Shown here piece after piece: positions 44,892-53,232 of a stretch of 64,000 nucleotides of DNA. Source of the stretch: CAXXHQ01 sp963665265. Lineage in GTDB: Bacteria; Planctomycetota; Planctomycetia; Pirellulales; Thermoguttaceae. The stretch's first letter is position 1; every line of letters begins with the position of its first letter. The position numbers and the translations under genes are program-made. Below the pieces are notes generated by a model. That model was not told the DNA's origin and made no database searches. It saw nothing but the letters and a program-made list of their open reading frames with translations. The stretch is from contig OY762224.2 of NCBI GenBank assembly GCA_963665265.2, positions 186,001 to 250,000 on the forward strand, given 5' to 3'.

Positions 44892-46463
44892 TCATCGGCG
44901 TTCGTTCTCAATCGCCGCGATGAGCGCCTTCGCTTTGTCCAACGATTCTTGATACTCTTGGGCCGGGTCGCTATCCGATACCACGCCGCCGCCGACATGG
45001 AAATAACACGCACCGTCTTTAACGACGATCGTGCGAATGACGATGTTCAAATCGGTCGGCCCGTCGAAATCCAAATAACCGATCGCGCCGGAATAGATGC
45101 CGCGTTGAACCGGTTCGAGTCGGTCGAGCAACTCCATCGCGGCGATCTTCGGCGCGCCGGTCATCGAGCCGCCTGGAAAACACGCGCGAATCAAATCTAC
45201 GGCGTCGCAATCTTCGCGCAACTCCCCGCGAACCGTCGATACAAGTTGAAAGACCGTCGAGTAGCGTTCGATCTTCAAGACGTCGGGAGTCGTGACCGTG
45301 CCGAATCGGCAAACGCGCCCGAAATCGTTCCGCACAAGATCGACGATCATCACGTTTTCAGCGCGATCTTTCTCCGATTCGCCGAGTTCCCGTTCCAACC
45401 GCTCGTCCTCCTCGGGCGAAACGCCGCGCGGCCGTGTCCCTTTAATCGGCCGGCTTTCGGCAACGCCGTTTTCGTCGAGTTTCAAAAACCGCTCCGGCGA
45501 CGAGCAAACGACGGCGACCTCAGGCAATTTCAAATAAGCGGCGAACGGCGCGGGATTGATCTCGCGCAGCGTTCGATACAACGACCAAGGCGTCGCCTCG
45601 GCCGGAAGCGGCGTTTGCATCCGCTGCGTCATGCAAGCTTGATAGACGTCCCCTTCGGCGATGCGGGCTTTTATTTCATCAACGGCCGACGCGTACGTCT
45701 CAGGAGTGAAGTACGAGGATACCGTAACGCGAGGCTTGACCGCGTCTTCGTTGTAGGGAACGCCCTCCGTGGCGTTCCGTGGCGGACAAGGCTCGCGCGT
45801 CGAGCAAAGGCAATTTGCACGAAACGCTTCTTGCTTTTGAATTGTCTCGGACTGCAATCGTTCGGCGTCGCCTCGCGCGGCGGCAAGGTCGCCCCCCACG
45901 CCGATCGTCGAAAGAAACGTGGCCCCGGTCGCATGGCAGTGCGAAAGAACGATCGTCGGCCAGAAGAGATAGAGGTCGGGCAAATGCAGATCGTCCTCGG
46001 CATGATCGGAAAGCGTCTCGATGAACTGCCCCGCCTCGTAGCCGAAGTAGCCCATCGCGCCGCCAAGAAAAGGAACCTCATTGCGTCCGTCGTCAATGTG
46101 ATTCACCGGCCGGATTCGTTTTTGCGTTTCGCGCAGAAACGAAAACGGATCGCCGACCAATTCACGGCGATTGGCCGTCGAATCGCTTCGGCCGTCATTT
46201 GTAAAAAACTCGACAAGCTCCAAGGAAGCGTTCGCGCCGGGCGGAGCGCCGACGATGCGCCGCGCGCGGAGCACGGCCAAGGGTCGGGCGCCGATGAACG
46301 AAAAACGCCCAAGCCGTTCGTCGGTCGATGCGCTGTCGAGCAAGGCCGCGTATTCGTCGTCGCCGAACAGTTCAAAAAAGCGAAAGAACGGCCGCGACCG
46401 AACGTCGGCCGAAGGTCGTTCGGCAAGTCTTTCGGTGAGGCGGAAAAAAACGGGGGCGGACAT
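44892..46463 (-). CDS. pabB: Aminodeoxychorismate synthase component I (PabB-type)
   Basis: A 523-residue chorismate-binding enzyme. The C-terminal core has YQACMTQRMQTPLPAEATPW, then PEVAVVCSSPERFLKLDENG, the decisive PIKGTRPRG (the lysine marks PabB; anthranilate synthases usually have PIAGTRPRG), ENVMIVDLVRNDFGRV, FPGGSMTGAPK and HVGGGVVSDSDP. It would make 4-amino-4-deoxychorismate from chorismate, using ammonia from a PabA/TrpG partner, for folate synthesis; no amidotransferase gene is adjacent. A palindromic element at 45757-45778 is read in frame and encodes part of the EPCPPRNATEGVPYN segment (about residues 225-238) between the N-terminal domain and the core. A TrpE role is less likely. 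Confidence 0.88.
   Translation of the reverse strand: MSAPVFFRLTERLAERPSADVRSRPFFRFFELFGDDEYAALLDSASTDERLGRFSFIGARPLAVLRARRIVGAPPGANASLELVEFFTNDGRSDSTANRRELVGDPFSFLRETQKRIRPVNHIDDGRNEVPFLGGAMGYFGYEAGQFIETLSDHAEDDLHLPDLYLFWPTIVLSHCHATGATFLSTIGVGGDLAAARGDAERLQSETIQKQEAFRANCLCSTREPCPPRNATEGVPYNEDAVKPRVTVSSYFTPETYASAVDEIKARIAEGDVYQACMTQRMQTPLPAEATPWSLYRTLREINPAPFAAYLKLPEVAVVCSSPERFLKLDENGVAESRPIKGTRPRGVSPEEDERLERELGESEKDRAENVMIVDLVRNDFGRVCRFGTVTTPDVLKIERYSTVFQLVSTVRGELREDCDAVDLIRACFPGGSMTGAPKIAAMELLDRLEPVQRGIYSGAIGYLDFDGPTDLNIVIRTIVVKDGACYFHVGGGVVSDSDPAQEYQESLDKAKALIAAIENERR
45757..45778. repeat. REP-like palindrome inserted in frame within pabB
   Basis: GGAACGCC-CTCCGT-GGCGTTCC is a perfect 8-bp stem with a 6-base loop, preceded by TTGTAG and followed by GTGGCGGACAAGG. 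The encoded residues fall in a linker of PabB that has no counterpart in the core motifs. The form resembles palindromic elements known to settle inside genes in other bacteria. Confidence 0.55.
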
Positions 46464-46566
46464 CGTCGCTCCAAGGCGGAAATTTTACAGGAGCCTCCTA
46501 TTTTGACGGATTTCCGCCGGTTTTCCAACGGGAGCGAAAAATCGGCTTCCCAACGATTTCGCCCCG

Positions 46567-46595
46567 TAAACAAACTCCCCGGGGCGCGGTATAAT
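46567..46595 (+). promoter_or_regulatory. Possible promoter of the flavin reductase gene
   Basis: TAAACA (46567-46572), 17 bases, then a perfect TATAAT (46590-46595). It lies between divergent pabB and the flavin reductase, about 80 bases before the latter's ATG. A CCCCGGGG palindrome fills the spacer. Confidence 0.45.
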
Positions 46596-46680
46596 CGACG
46601 GTTCGCATCGACGCGGATGCCGGGCGGTCGCTTCGACCTTCCCCCGCTTTCGCAAGAACGACTTTTCGAGGATCGAAGTC

Positions 46681-47253
46681 ATGAAAAAAACGCTTGGCGC
46701 CGACACGTTGATTTTTCCCACGCCGCTTTGGCTCGTCGGCTCGTACGACTCGACCGGCCGACCGAATTTAACGCCGATCGCCTGGGGCGGCATCTGCTGC
46801 TCGACCCCGCCGTGCGTCGCCGTTTCGCTTCGCAAAGCCACCTATTCGTATGAGTGCATTATGGAGCGGAAGGCGTTCACGGTGAACGTGCCGTCGGCCG
46901 CCTATTTGAAAGAGGCGGACTATTGCGGAATGGCCTCGGGACGAACGATCGACAAGTTCGCCGCCTGCAAATTCACCCCGGTCCGCAGCGAATTGATCGA
47001 CGCGCCCTATGTGGCCGAGCTTCCGATGACGCTCGAATGCCGCTTGCTCCGCTATACCGAGATCGGCCTGCACACTCAATTCATCGGCGAGATTTTGGAC
47101 GTGAAGGTCGACGATTCGGCGCTGGACGCCCACGGCGCGCCGGATATTTCAAAAATCGATCCCGTTATTTTCACGCCGAAGGTTCGCGGCTATCACCGCG
47201 TCGGCGAGTTCGTCGGCAAAGCCTTCGACGTCGGCAAGCCGATCGGCAAATAG
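46681..47253 (+). CDS. Flavin reductase family protein (FMN-binding split barrel)
   Basis: A 190-residue protein of the flavin-reductase-like family. The FMN-binding split-barrel pattern is visible: TPLWLVGSYDSTGRPNLTPI, then AWGGICCSTPPCVAVSLRKA, YSYECIMERKAFTVNVPS and a C-terminal GEFVGKAFDVGKPIGK. Such proteins bind FMN and reduce flavin or act as small oxidoreductases; the natural substrate here is unknown. GAGG lies nine bases before the ATG. It is divergent from pabB and followed 134 bases later by the phenylacetate-CoA ligase gene on the same strand. Confidence 0.85.
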   Translation: MKKTLGADTLIFPTPLWLVGSYDSTGRPNLTPIAWGGICCSTPPCVAVSLRKATYSYECIMERKAFTVNVPSAAYLKEADYCGMASGRTIDKFAACKFTPVRSELIDAPYVAELPMTLECRLLRYTEIGLHTQFIGEILDVKVDDSALDAHGAPDISKIDPVIFTPKVRGYHRVGEFVGKAFDVGKPIGK

Positions 47254-47387
47254 CCGGTTTTCGCCGAAGCGGCCGAGAAATTGGACATTTCGACCCCGCC
47301 GAATTAAAGTCGAAGATTGCGCGAGCTCGCCTCGACCGCCCCTAACCGTATTCATTTCCCTTCTTTAATTATTAACGTCGCAACGCC

Positions 47388-48704
47388 ATGTCTTCAGCGC
47401 CTTCCTTTCAGCCCGTCAGTAGTCAAGATTTCCTTCCCGCCGCGCAGTTGCGCGAATTACAGTTGGCGCGATTGATCGAAGTCGTTCGACGCGTTTACGA
47501 ACGGGTCGAGTTCTATCGGAATAAGATGAACGAATTGGGCGTCCATCCCGATCATATCCGATCGCTGGCCGACATCGCCAAACTGCCGACGACGGTGAAG
47601 ACCGACTTGCGCGACACCTATCCGTTCGGCCTCTTCGCCAGTCCGATGAGCGAGATCGTGCGGCTTCACGCTTCGAGCGGAACGACCGGCAAGCCGATCG
47701 TCGTGGCCTACAATCAAAACGACATTGACGTTTGGACGAACGGCGTCGTTCGCAGCTTGGCCTGCTACGGCTTGCATAAAGGCGACATCTTGCAGAACGC
47801 CTACGGCTACGGATTGTTCACCGGCGGCCTCGGACTGCACTACGGCGGCGAAGCGATGGGCGCCACCGTCATTCCCATCTCCGGCGGAAACACCGATCGG
47901 CAAATTATGGTCATGCGCGACTTCGGCGTCACGGCCGTCAGTTGCACGCCGAGCTACTTCTTGCATTTGATCGAACGGGCCGGCGAATTGGGCGTCGATC
48001 TCCGCGACCTCCCGCTCCGCGCCGGCATCTTCGGCGCCGAACCGTGGACCGACCAAATGCGCAAGCATATTGAATCGAGCGCCGGAATAAAGGCCTATGA
48101 CATTTACGGCTTGACCGAAATCACCGGCCCCGGCGTGGCCGCCGAATGCTACTGCCAAAACGGCCTGCATATGTTCGAGGACCATTTCTATCCGGAAATC
48201 GTGAACCCCGACACTTGCGAGCCTCTGCCCGACGGCGAGGAAGGCGAGTTGGTCATTACGACCTTGAGCAAACAGGCGATGCCGTTGATCCGTTACCGAA
48301 CGCGCGACATCACCTGCTTGATGACCGACGAATGCCCTTGCGGCCGGACCGTGCGGCGCATTCGTCGCATCTCGCATCGCAGCGACGATATGTTCATCAT
48401 TCGCGGCGTGAACGTCTTCCCGTCGCAGATCGAAGCGGCCTTGCTGGCCGTCGAAGGCGCCTTGCCCCACTACCAAATCTTCATCACGCGGGAAAAAGGA
48501 CTCGACCAAGTCGAAGTGCAAATCGAAATCACGCCGGAGCTCTTCAGCGACCGCATCGGCTCGATGGAGGAACTCCGCCGCCGCCTCGGCCATTCAATCG
48601 AACGAACGGTCGGCATCCGCGTGAAAGTCAGCCTCGTCGAACCGCACTCGATTAAACGTAGCGAAGGAAAAGCAAAGCGTGTCTTCGACCAACGCGAAAT
48701 GTAA
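47388..48704 (+). CDS. paaK: Phenylacetate-CoA ligase family AMP-forming enzyme
   Basis: A 438-residue adenylating enzyme that would activate phenylacetate or a related aromatic acid to its CoA thioester using ATP. Motifs are present in order: the P-loop-like RLHASSGTTGKPIVVAYN (about residues 97-113), GAEPWTDQMRK, the A5 motif YDIYGLTEITGPG, the YRTRDITCL motif, a short Cys pair in TDECPCGRT and RRISHRSDDMFIIRGVNVFP. No other phenylacetate-pathway genes (paaABCDE) are nearby, so it may instead act on another aryl acid; planctomycetes often have such solitary copies. The symbol is given by family only. Confidence 0.88.
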   Translation: MSSAPSFQPVSSQDFLPAAQLRELQLARLIEVVRRVYERVEFYRNKMNELGVHPDHIRSLADIAKLPTTVKTDLRDTYPFGLFASPMSEIVRLHASSGTTGKPIVVAYNQNDIDVWTNGVVRSLACYGLHKGDILQNAYGYGLFTGGLGLHYGGEAMGATVIPISGGNTDRQIMVMRDFGVTAVSCTPSYFLHLIERAGELGVDLRDLPLRAGIFGAEPWTDQMRKHIESSAGIKAYDIYGLTEITGPGVAAECYCQNGLHMFEDHFYPEIVNPDTCEPLPDGEEGELVITTLSKQAMPLIRYRTRDITCLMTDECPCGRTVRRIRRISHRSDDMFIIRGVNVFPSQIEAALLAVEGALPHYQIFITREKGLDQVEVQIEITPELFSDRIGSMEELRRRLGHSIERTVGIRVKVSLVEPHSIKRSEGKAKRVFDQREM

Positions 48705-49184
48705 AAAAGTAGGGACGAGAGCGTAGGAAATGCGGCGTTGATCGCCGCGCGAATGCGGCAGATTACGCCCCCTTCGACTCGCTATTTCTCAGGGGCTTAT
48801 TCTTTTGCTTTTCAAACGGCAACGGGCTTAGACCGACCTCGCGCAGACGCATATCCTCCCAATCTTCCCAGTTTCCGTTCTTCATGCATGTAGGACCGCA
48901 GGCACAAGGGCGTAGCTGGCTTGATAAGGTCCCTAAAACGGGTCGGTTGGGGTTCATCTTTCCCGCCGAACAGCAGCTTCCTGGCGCCTATCGCAGGCAT
49001 TTCGAGCGGAAAATTACGCAGTTTCGTTCACATGCAAAAATCCCGAAAAAACGTTGCAATCATTCCGTGCGGTAAACCGATACATCTGACATGCGCCCGC
49101 ATAGCAGCTTACGCGGCTAACGCGCCGGTCCCAAGAGGGGGGCGGAATCGCAGGCGACGGTTCACGATGTAGGAGCCAGATACA
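48705..49184. other. 480-base gap with no well-supported gene
   Basis: It contains a small hairpin GCGGCG-TTGAT-CGCCGC just after the ligase gene, without a T-tract. A minus-strand frame of 64 codons at 48763-48957 has a CxCGPxC motif (RPCACGPTCMKNG) but no relative I recognise; it could be a small zinc-binding protein or chance. The stretch before 49185 shows AGGAG eleven bases before the next gene's ATG and nothing else I can support. Confidence 0.4.
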
Positions 49185-49517
49185 ATGCAAGTGAAGGTTT
49201 ACGTACCGAAAGTTATCGAAGTCCCCAGCGAATATCTGCCGGCGTTGGCCAAACGCGCCGCGGATAGCCTCGGCGATCGAGCCCACGACGTCTCCGCGAC
49301 GCGCGGCCACTTGGTCCGTCAGGCGGTTCAAGACGGCTTGCTCCGCGAGTTCGATTTCCTCGTCGGCGAAGACGGCACCGTTGATTTGGTGTGCGATCCC
49401 GGCATGGAAATTCCCTTGGAGCTGGAAAATAAGACGCTCAGTCTGGCGGAATTGCTGGAAGCGTTGCAATACAAGCGCTCTTGGGCCGACGTGAAAGCGT
49501 CGTCCGAAGCGGCTTAA
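49185..49517 (+). CDS. Hypothetical protein of 110 residues
   Basis: I do not recognise this protein. It starts MQVKVYVPKVIEVPSEYLPA and includes GHLVRQAVQDGLLREFDFLV and DPGMEIPLELENKTLSLAEL. It has no signal peptide, membrane segment or Cys motif, and looks like a small soluble alpha/beta protein. AGGAG precedes the ATG by eleven bases, and codon use fits the neighbours, so it is probably real. Function is unknown. Confidence 0.6.
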   Translation: MQVKVYVPKVIEVPSEYLPALAKRAADSLGDRAHDVSATRGHLVRQAVQDGLLREFDFLVGEDGTVDLVCDPGMEIPLELENKTLSLAELLEALQYKRSWADVKASSEAA

Positions 49518-49808
49518 TCGCGAAAAGTAGCCGCTTCGTCGCGCGGAGAATGCGCGCGGACGCGCCGAGGACGCCTGAAAAAATCGGGCCGTCCTTCGCG
49601 CCGCTTCGCATCTGCGCGGAACGGCGAAGCGTAGCGAGTGTGAATAGTTGCCTGTGCCTAAACCGCGATCCGTACAGTCGCGAAAACGTCGCATCCGCGA
49701 CCCAGGCGTGCGTCGAGTCGAACGGAGAAATCCGTGCGAATCGCGTCGCCGCGGAATGCGCCGTCGCTCTGGGGTCGCCTTCCATTCATCCCGCCACCAC
49801 ACGCTGCC

Positions 49809-50450
49809 ATGAGCGCCTGCCCGCAACAATTCGATATCGAAAAAATGTTTTGCGCGAAAAGCGGAAGCGGAGACCAAGCGTCTGCCCTCCGTGAAGTCGC
49901 AAAGCATTCGAATTCGGAGCTTTGGCGCGTCGTTTCGCCCGACGATTCGACCGGTTCGCCGGAATCTCGACTTGCCGGAGGCGAGCGTCGCCCCCTTAGC
50001 TCTTATTTCGCTTCCGATGAGGAAGCGACGATTGCCCCCGCCTCCGCCGCCGACGCGGAGTCCGAACCCGGCGTCGATCTCTCGTACCTGCAAGCGGACG
50101 GAGAGGTCGTGTCAAAAATGATCGCCGGTTTGAAAGCCGCTCCCGAAGAAGGAAACCGCCGCGGTAGATCGTCAGGCCAAAAGCGAGCGATCGCCATGCC
50201 TACGACTAAGACCGATCTCGGCGGCATTTTGAAGGACGACAAAGTCTGCTCCGTCGGACGCTCGCATGCCGAAGAGCGAGCCGCGCACGCCAAGCAATCG
50301 GGCGGCCATGCGCCGATGACCGGTTGCGTCCGCTCCGCGCAAGACGTCGCTTTAAGTCGCATCGTCGAGTCGTGGCCGAAGCTTCCCGCTAAAGTTCAAA
50401 CGGCGATCTCCGCCGTCGTCGACGCGGCGGTAGGACGAGTCAACGGCTAG
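49809..50450 (+). CDS. Hypothetical protein with a short conserved helical C-terminus
   Basis: A protein of 213 residues from the ATG at 49809 (MSACPQQFDIEKMFCAKSGS). The middle is charged and probably disordered. The end, ALSRIVESWPKLPAKVQTAI and SAVVDAA, is like a short helical motif (xxWPxLPxxIxxxIxxMVxAA) that I know from many small planctomycete proteins, often next to recombinases, but no recombinase is here. An in-frame ATG at 49734 is possible but adds a tail without support. The 291 bases before it hold nothing I can identify. A terminator follows at 50478-50522. Confidence 0.5.
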   Translation: MSACPQQFDIEKMFCAKSGSGDQASALREVAKHSNSELWRVVSPDDSTGSPESRLAGGERRPLSSYFASDEEATIAPASAADAESEPGVDLSYLQADGEVVSKMIAGLKAAPEEGNRRGRSSGQKRAIAMPTTKTDLGGILKDDKVCSVGRSHAEERAAHAKQSGGHAPMTGCVRSAQDVALSRIVESWPKLPAKVQTAISAVVDAAVGRVNG

Positions 50451-50477
50451 CTTCGATCGCGTTTAGAATATTTACCG

Positions 50478-50522
50478 CAACGGCTTCCCTTTGTTGCTTT
50501 GGGCAATGAATGGAAGCCGTTG
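50478..50522 (+). terminator. Probable rho-independent terminator
   Basis: CAACGGCTTCC (50478-50488) and GGAAGCCGTTG (50512-50522) form a perfect 11-bp stem with a 23-base loop that can itself fold (TTGC/GCAA). It is followed by TTATTTCTT. It sits 28 bases after the stop of the hypothetical gene ending at 50450. Confidence 0.55.
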
Positions 50523-50645
50523 TTATTTCTTGTGCCGGCGGCAGGCAGGCCGACGCACGGCGCCTGACCGAGTCGCTTCCTGCGATTCACCCCTCATCCC
50601 TACGCGACTTTAACGGCTTTGCGGGCCGTAACCTTTATTCCTCGC

Positions 50646-50849
50646 TTAACGAGCGTAGCGGTCGCAACGGACAATCTCGATTTCCGACTTATTCCCGAAA
50701 TTCCTTCCGATCCCAATTGTAGGCGTTAATCCGTCCGTATCGCCTGCAACGGCGATAACCCGCAACGAACGCGCGGACGAATCGGGATTCGAAATGCGGA
50801 GGCCGCTTAGCGGCGCTTCGCGAATCGCCAGGGATAGTACTTTGAGCAT
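50646..50849 (-). CDS. Possible 67-residue protein with faint CsrA-like layout
   Basis: A short frame divergent from the WD40 gene, with codon use like real genes of the window. It begins MLKVLSLAIREAPLSGLRIS and ends IEIVRCDRYAR. The order (MLxLSxxxxE, a central beta-strand block LRVIAVAGDTDG, TIGIG, and an IVRxxxY tail) loosely recalls CsrA, a small RNA-binding regulator of which planctomycetes carry several diverged copies. The match is too weak to name it, and it lacks a clear Shine-Dalgarno. The rest of the 50451-50870 gap holds the terminator and nothing else I can support. Confidence 0.25.
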   Translation of the reverse strand: MLKVLSLAIREAPLSGLRISNPDSSARSLRVIAVAGDTDGLTPTIGIGRNFGNKSEIEIVRCDRYAR

Positions 50850-50870
50850 GCATCAGCAAAGGATCACGGC

Positions 50871-52946
50871 ATGAGAGAAAGCGTCGAGATTGCGGACGTG
50901 TTCGGCATTCGCCGCACGAACGTACGCAAAGAGCCGCCGAAGGAAAAAACGCCGCCCAATACGGCCGCGTGCCCGCTCTGCCGAACGAAGATAGCGGTCT
51001 CCGACGCCGCGACCGCCGCGTCGTTGTTATGTCCGTCCTGCGGCATGCGCTTTCAATGGCGGCCGCCGCAAGCCGATAATCTCGGGCGACGTATTCAAAT
51101 GCCCGCCAAACCGCAGCCGTCTTCCGAATTGGAACGCTGGCTCTCCGGCGACCCGCCTCCGCTCATCGAGCCCCAAGACGCCGATCCGGCTCCCGCCCCC
51201 GTAAAAGCCGCGCGACGACATCCGATTTTACTGGGCGTTTTCGTCACGATCTTGATCTCCGGTGCCGCCGTCGCCATGACCGGCGCCGTAGGATATTTGT
51301 TCGTGTTTCGACAAATCGCCGGGCTAAAAACGCACATGCCCCAAAAGGAAGAACGCGTCGCGGCCGTCGCCGAGCCTCTGAAAAACGCCGAGACCTTCGC
51401 CGACGAACAACGCCGAATCGCCGCCGAGAAAGAGAAGCAGGCGGAGCGGGAACGGCTTGCGCGGCAAGAGACCGAACGCCGCGCGCAAGAGGCCGAGAAA
51501 ACTAAACGCCTGGCCGTCGAGGAGAAGCAACGCGACGAAACGCAGCGCATCGCGCAGGAAAAACAAGCGCGAGTCGCGATCGCCGAACGGCAACTGCAAG
51601 AGGCGTCGCAATTGTTGGCGAGCCATCCGGCGAGAAGCTTATTCCTCGCTTGCGAAGCGTTGAAATCTCGAATGCAAAACGGCATTTCCCTCGATATGCA
51701 GTCGCAGCAAATCGTGCGCGACGCGCTCGCCATCGTCGGGCCGCAAGGTTTTTCCGGCCACTCGGCGCCGATCCAAGCGACCTCCATGACGCCCAACGGA
51801 AAATGGCTAATCACCGGGGGCGACGATCGCGTCATTCGCTTGTGGAATCTCATGCAGCCCGACCCCTCGGCCTCGCCCACGGTTCTTCCCGCGCATGACG
51901 AAGGAATCACCGTCGTCACGGTCAGTCCGAACGGACGCTGGCTCGTGACGGCAAGTCGAGACGGCGACGTCCGACTCTGGGATTTTCAAGCCGCCGATCC
52001 GCCTACCCAACCGCTCAAGCTGAGTTCCGGTAAAACGAGAGTCCGCGCGGCGGCGTTTAGCGCCGACGGCCGATGGCTCGTTGCGGCCGGAGGCGATGAC
52101 GACAAAAACGATAACGTCGCCCGGTTATGGGATATCAGCGCCTCGCCGATTGACCCAAAACCGCTTTCGCTTCGCGGACATGAAAAACCGATTCTCGCCG
52201 CCGCGATTAGTCCCGACGGACATTGGGTCGCCGCCGCCGGCGAAGATAAAACCGTGCGGCTTTGGAACTTGAACGCCCGCTCCCCTGCCGCCGAACAGAT
52301 CGTCTTTAACGGACATGAAGGTTGGGTCTCCGCCTTGGCCTTCACGCCGAACGGTCGCACGCTGGCCTCGGCCGGGTACGACGGAACCGTCCGGCTTTGG
52401 GACGTCGCACATCCCGATCCCGAACAGCAACCGCTCGTCCTTCGCGGTCATCAAGGTTGGATCAGCGCCTTGGCTATTTCCGCCGACGGCAAATACTTGA
52501 CCGCCGGAGGATACGATAAAACGATTCGATTGTGGCAAGTCGACCCCGTCGATCCGAAGGCCGAGCCGCTCGTTTTCGCCGGTCATACCGAACGAATCCG
52601 GTCGCTGGCGTTTTCCCCAGACGGCCGCTGGATGATATCCGCCAGTTACGACAAAACGGCAAGGCTCTGGGACATGCTAGCGCCGCATCCCGAGAAAGCG
52701 TCGGCCGTCTTACGCGGTCACAACAGCCCGATCAATTCGGTCGCGGTCAGCGCCGACGGCCGTTGGTTGGCCACGGGCGGAGGCGATACCTACGCCGGAC
52801 GCGACAACACCGCGCGACTTTGGAACTTGCGAACGGAAGATCTGCTCGAAGCCGCGCAACATTCGGCGAACGCTCGGCTTACGGCCGATCAACGTCGGGA
52901 GCTCCTCACCGAATCGGCTTCCCGACAAGAGGATTCGAGAAGATAA
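50871..52946 (+). CDS. Zinc-ribbon, single-pass membrane WD40-repeat protein
   Basis: A 691-residue protein. Residues about 33-62 form a zinc ribbon with CPLC and CPSC pairs. A transmembrane helix (about 115-145, HPILLGVFVTILISGAAVAM) follows, then a long charged coiled coil (about 155-245). The C-terminal part is a seven- or eight-bladed WD40 propeller with repeated GH-x25-SPDGRWLAS-x-DKTVRLWD patterns. This arrangement is characteristic of planctomycete WD40 proteins, which are often tethered scaffolds; the partner is unknown. AAAGGATCACGGC precedes the ATG, a good ribosome site. After the stop the hairpin GCCGGCG-N8-CGCCGGC (52947-52968) lacks a T-tract. Confidence 0.85.
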   Translation: MRESVEIADVFGIRRTNVRKEPPKEKTPPNTAACPLCRTKIAVSDAATAASLLCPSCGMRFQWRPPQADNLGRRIQMPAKPQPSSELERWLSGDPPPLIEPQDADPAPAPVKAARRHPILLGVFVTILISGAAVAMTGAVGYLFVFRQIAGLKTHMPQKEERVAAVAEPLKNAETFADEQRRIAAEKEKQAERERLARQETERRAQEAEKTKRLAVEEKQRDETQRIAQEKQARVAIAERQLQEASQLLASHPARSLFLACEALKSRMQNGISLDMQSQQIVRDALAIVGPQGFSGHSAPIQATSMTPNGKWLITGGDDRVIRLWNLMQPDPSASPTVLPAHDEGITVVTVSPNGRWLVTASRDGDVRLWDFQAADPPTQPLKLSSGKTRVRAAAFSADGRWLVAAGGDDDKNDNVARLWDISASPIDPKPLSLRGHEKPILAAAISPDGHWVAAAGEDKTVRLWNLNARSPAAEQIVFNGHEGWVSALAFTPNGRTLASAGYDGTVRLWDVAHPDPEQQPLVLRGHQGWISALAISADGKYLTAGGYDKTIRLWQVDPVDPKAEPLVFAGHTERIRSLAFSPDGRWMISASYDKTARLWDMLAPHPEKASAVLRGHNSPINSVAVSADGRWLATGGGDTYAGRDNTARLWNLRTEDLLEAAQHSANARLTADQRRELLTESASRQEDSRR

Positions 52947-53067
52947 GCCGGCGCCGCGCAACGCCGGCGCCGAAGCTTCATTGCTTTATTTCGCCAATTG
53001 TCGTAGAATTCTAACAGAGGAAGTGAACGAAGGATCGCACTTACGACTCGATATAAAGGATTGCCCA

Positions 53068-53181
53068 ATGTCCGTCGCATTCGCTTCGACGCTGTTGTTT
53101 TCGGGCTTCGTGGGCATGCTTTTATTCGCCCTGGCGATCCTCGTCCAGTCGCGCCGCTCCGACGTTACCCGCTCACGGTAA
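53068..53181 (+). CDS. 37-residue single-pass membrane protein
   Basis: The ATG at 53068 has AAAGGA seven bases upstream, a good Shine-Dalgarno. The protein reads MSVAFASTLLFSGFVGMLLF followed by ALAILVQSRRSDVTRSR: one hydrophobic helix (about residues 5-27) followed by a basic, hydrophilic tail, giving a predicted N-out/C-in topology. No family is recognised. The hydrophobic helix, the positive-inside tail and the ribosome site together make it likely to be a real microprotein; it is shorter than usual annotation cut-offs. Confidence 0.55.
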   Translation: MSVAFASTLLFSGFVGMLLFALAILVQSRRSDVTRSR

Positions 53182-53232
53182 ACGTTTCTTGAAATACAAA
53201 CGAGCGACGAGGATTTTGCGAGAACGGTGAAT

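Noticed and set aside
48763..48957. Minus-strand 64-codon frame with CxCGPxC
   Set aside because: No family match and no ribosome site; described only within the gap entry.
49014..50093. Minus-strand 359-codon frame
   Set aside because: Antisense to two plus-strand genes with better start signals; Arg-rich composition typical of a shadow.
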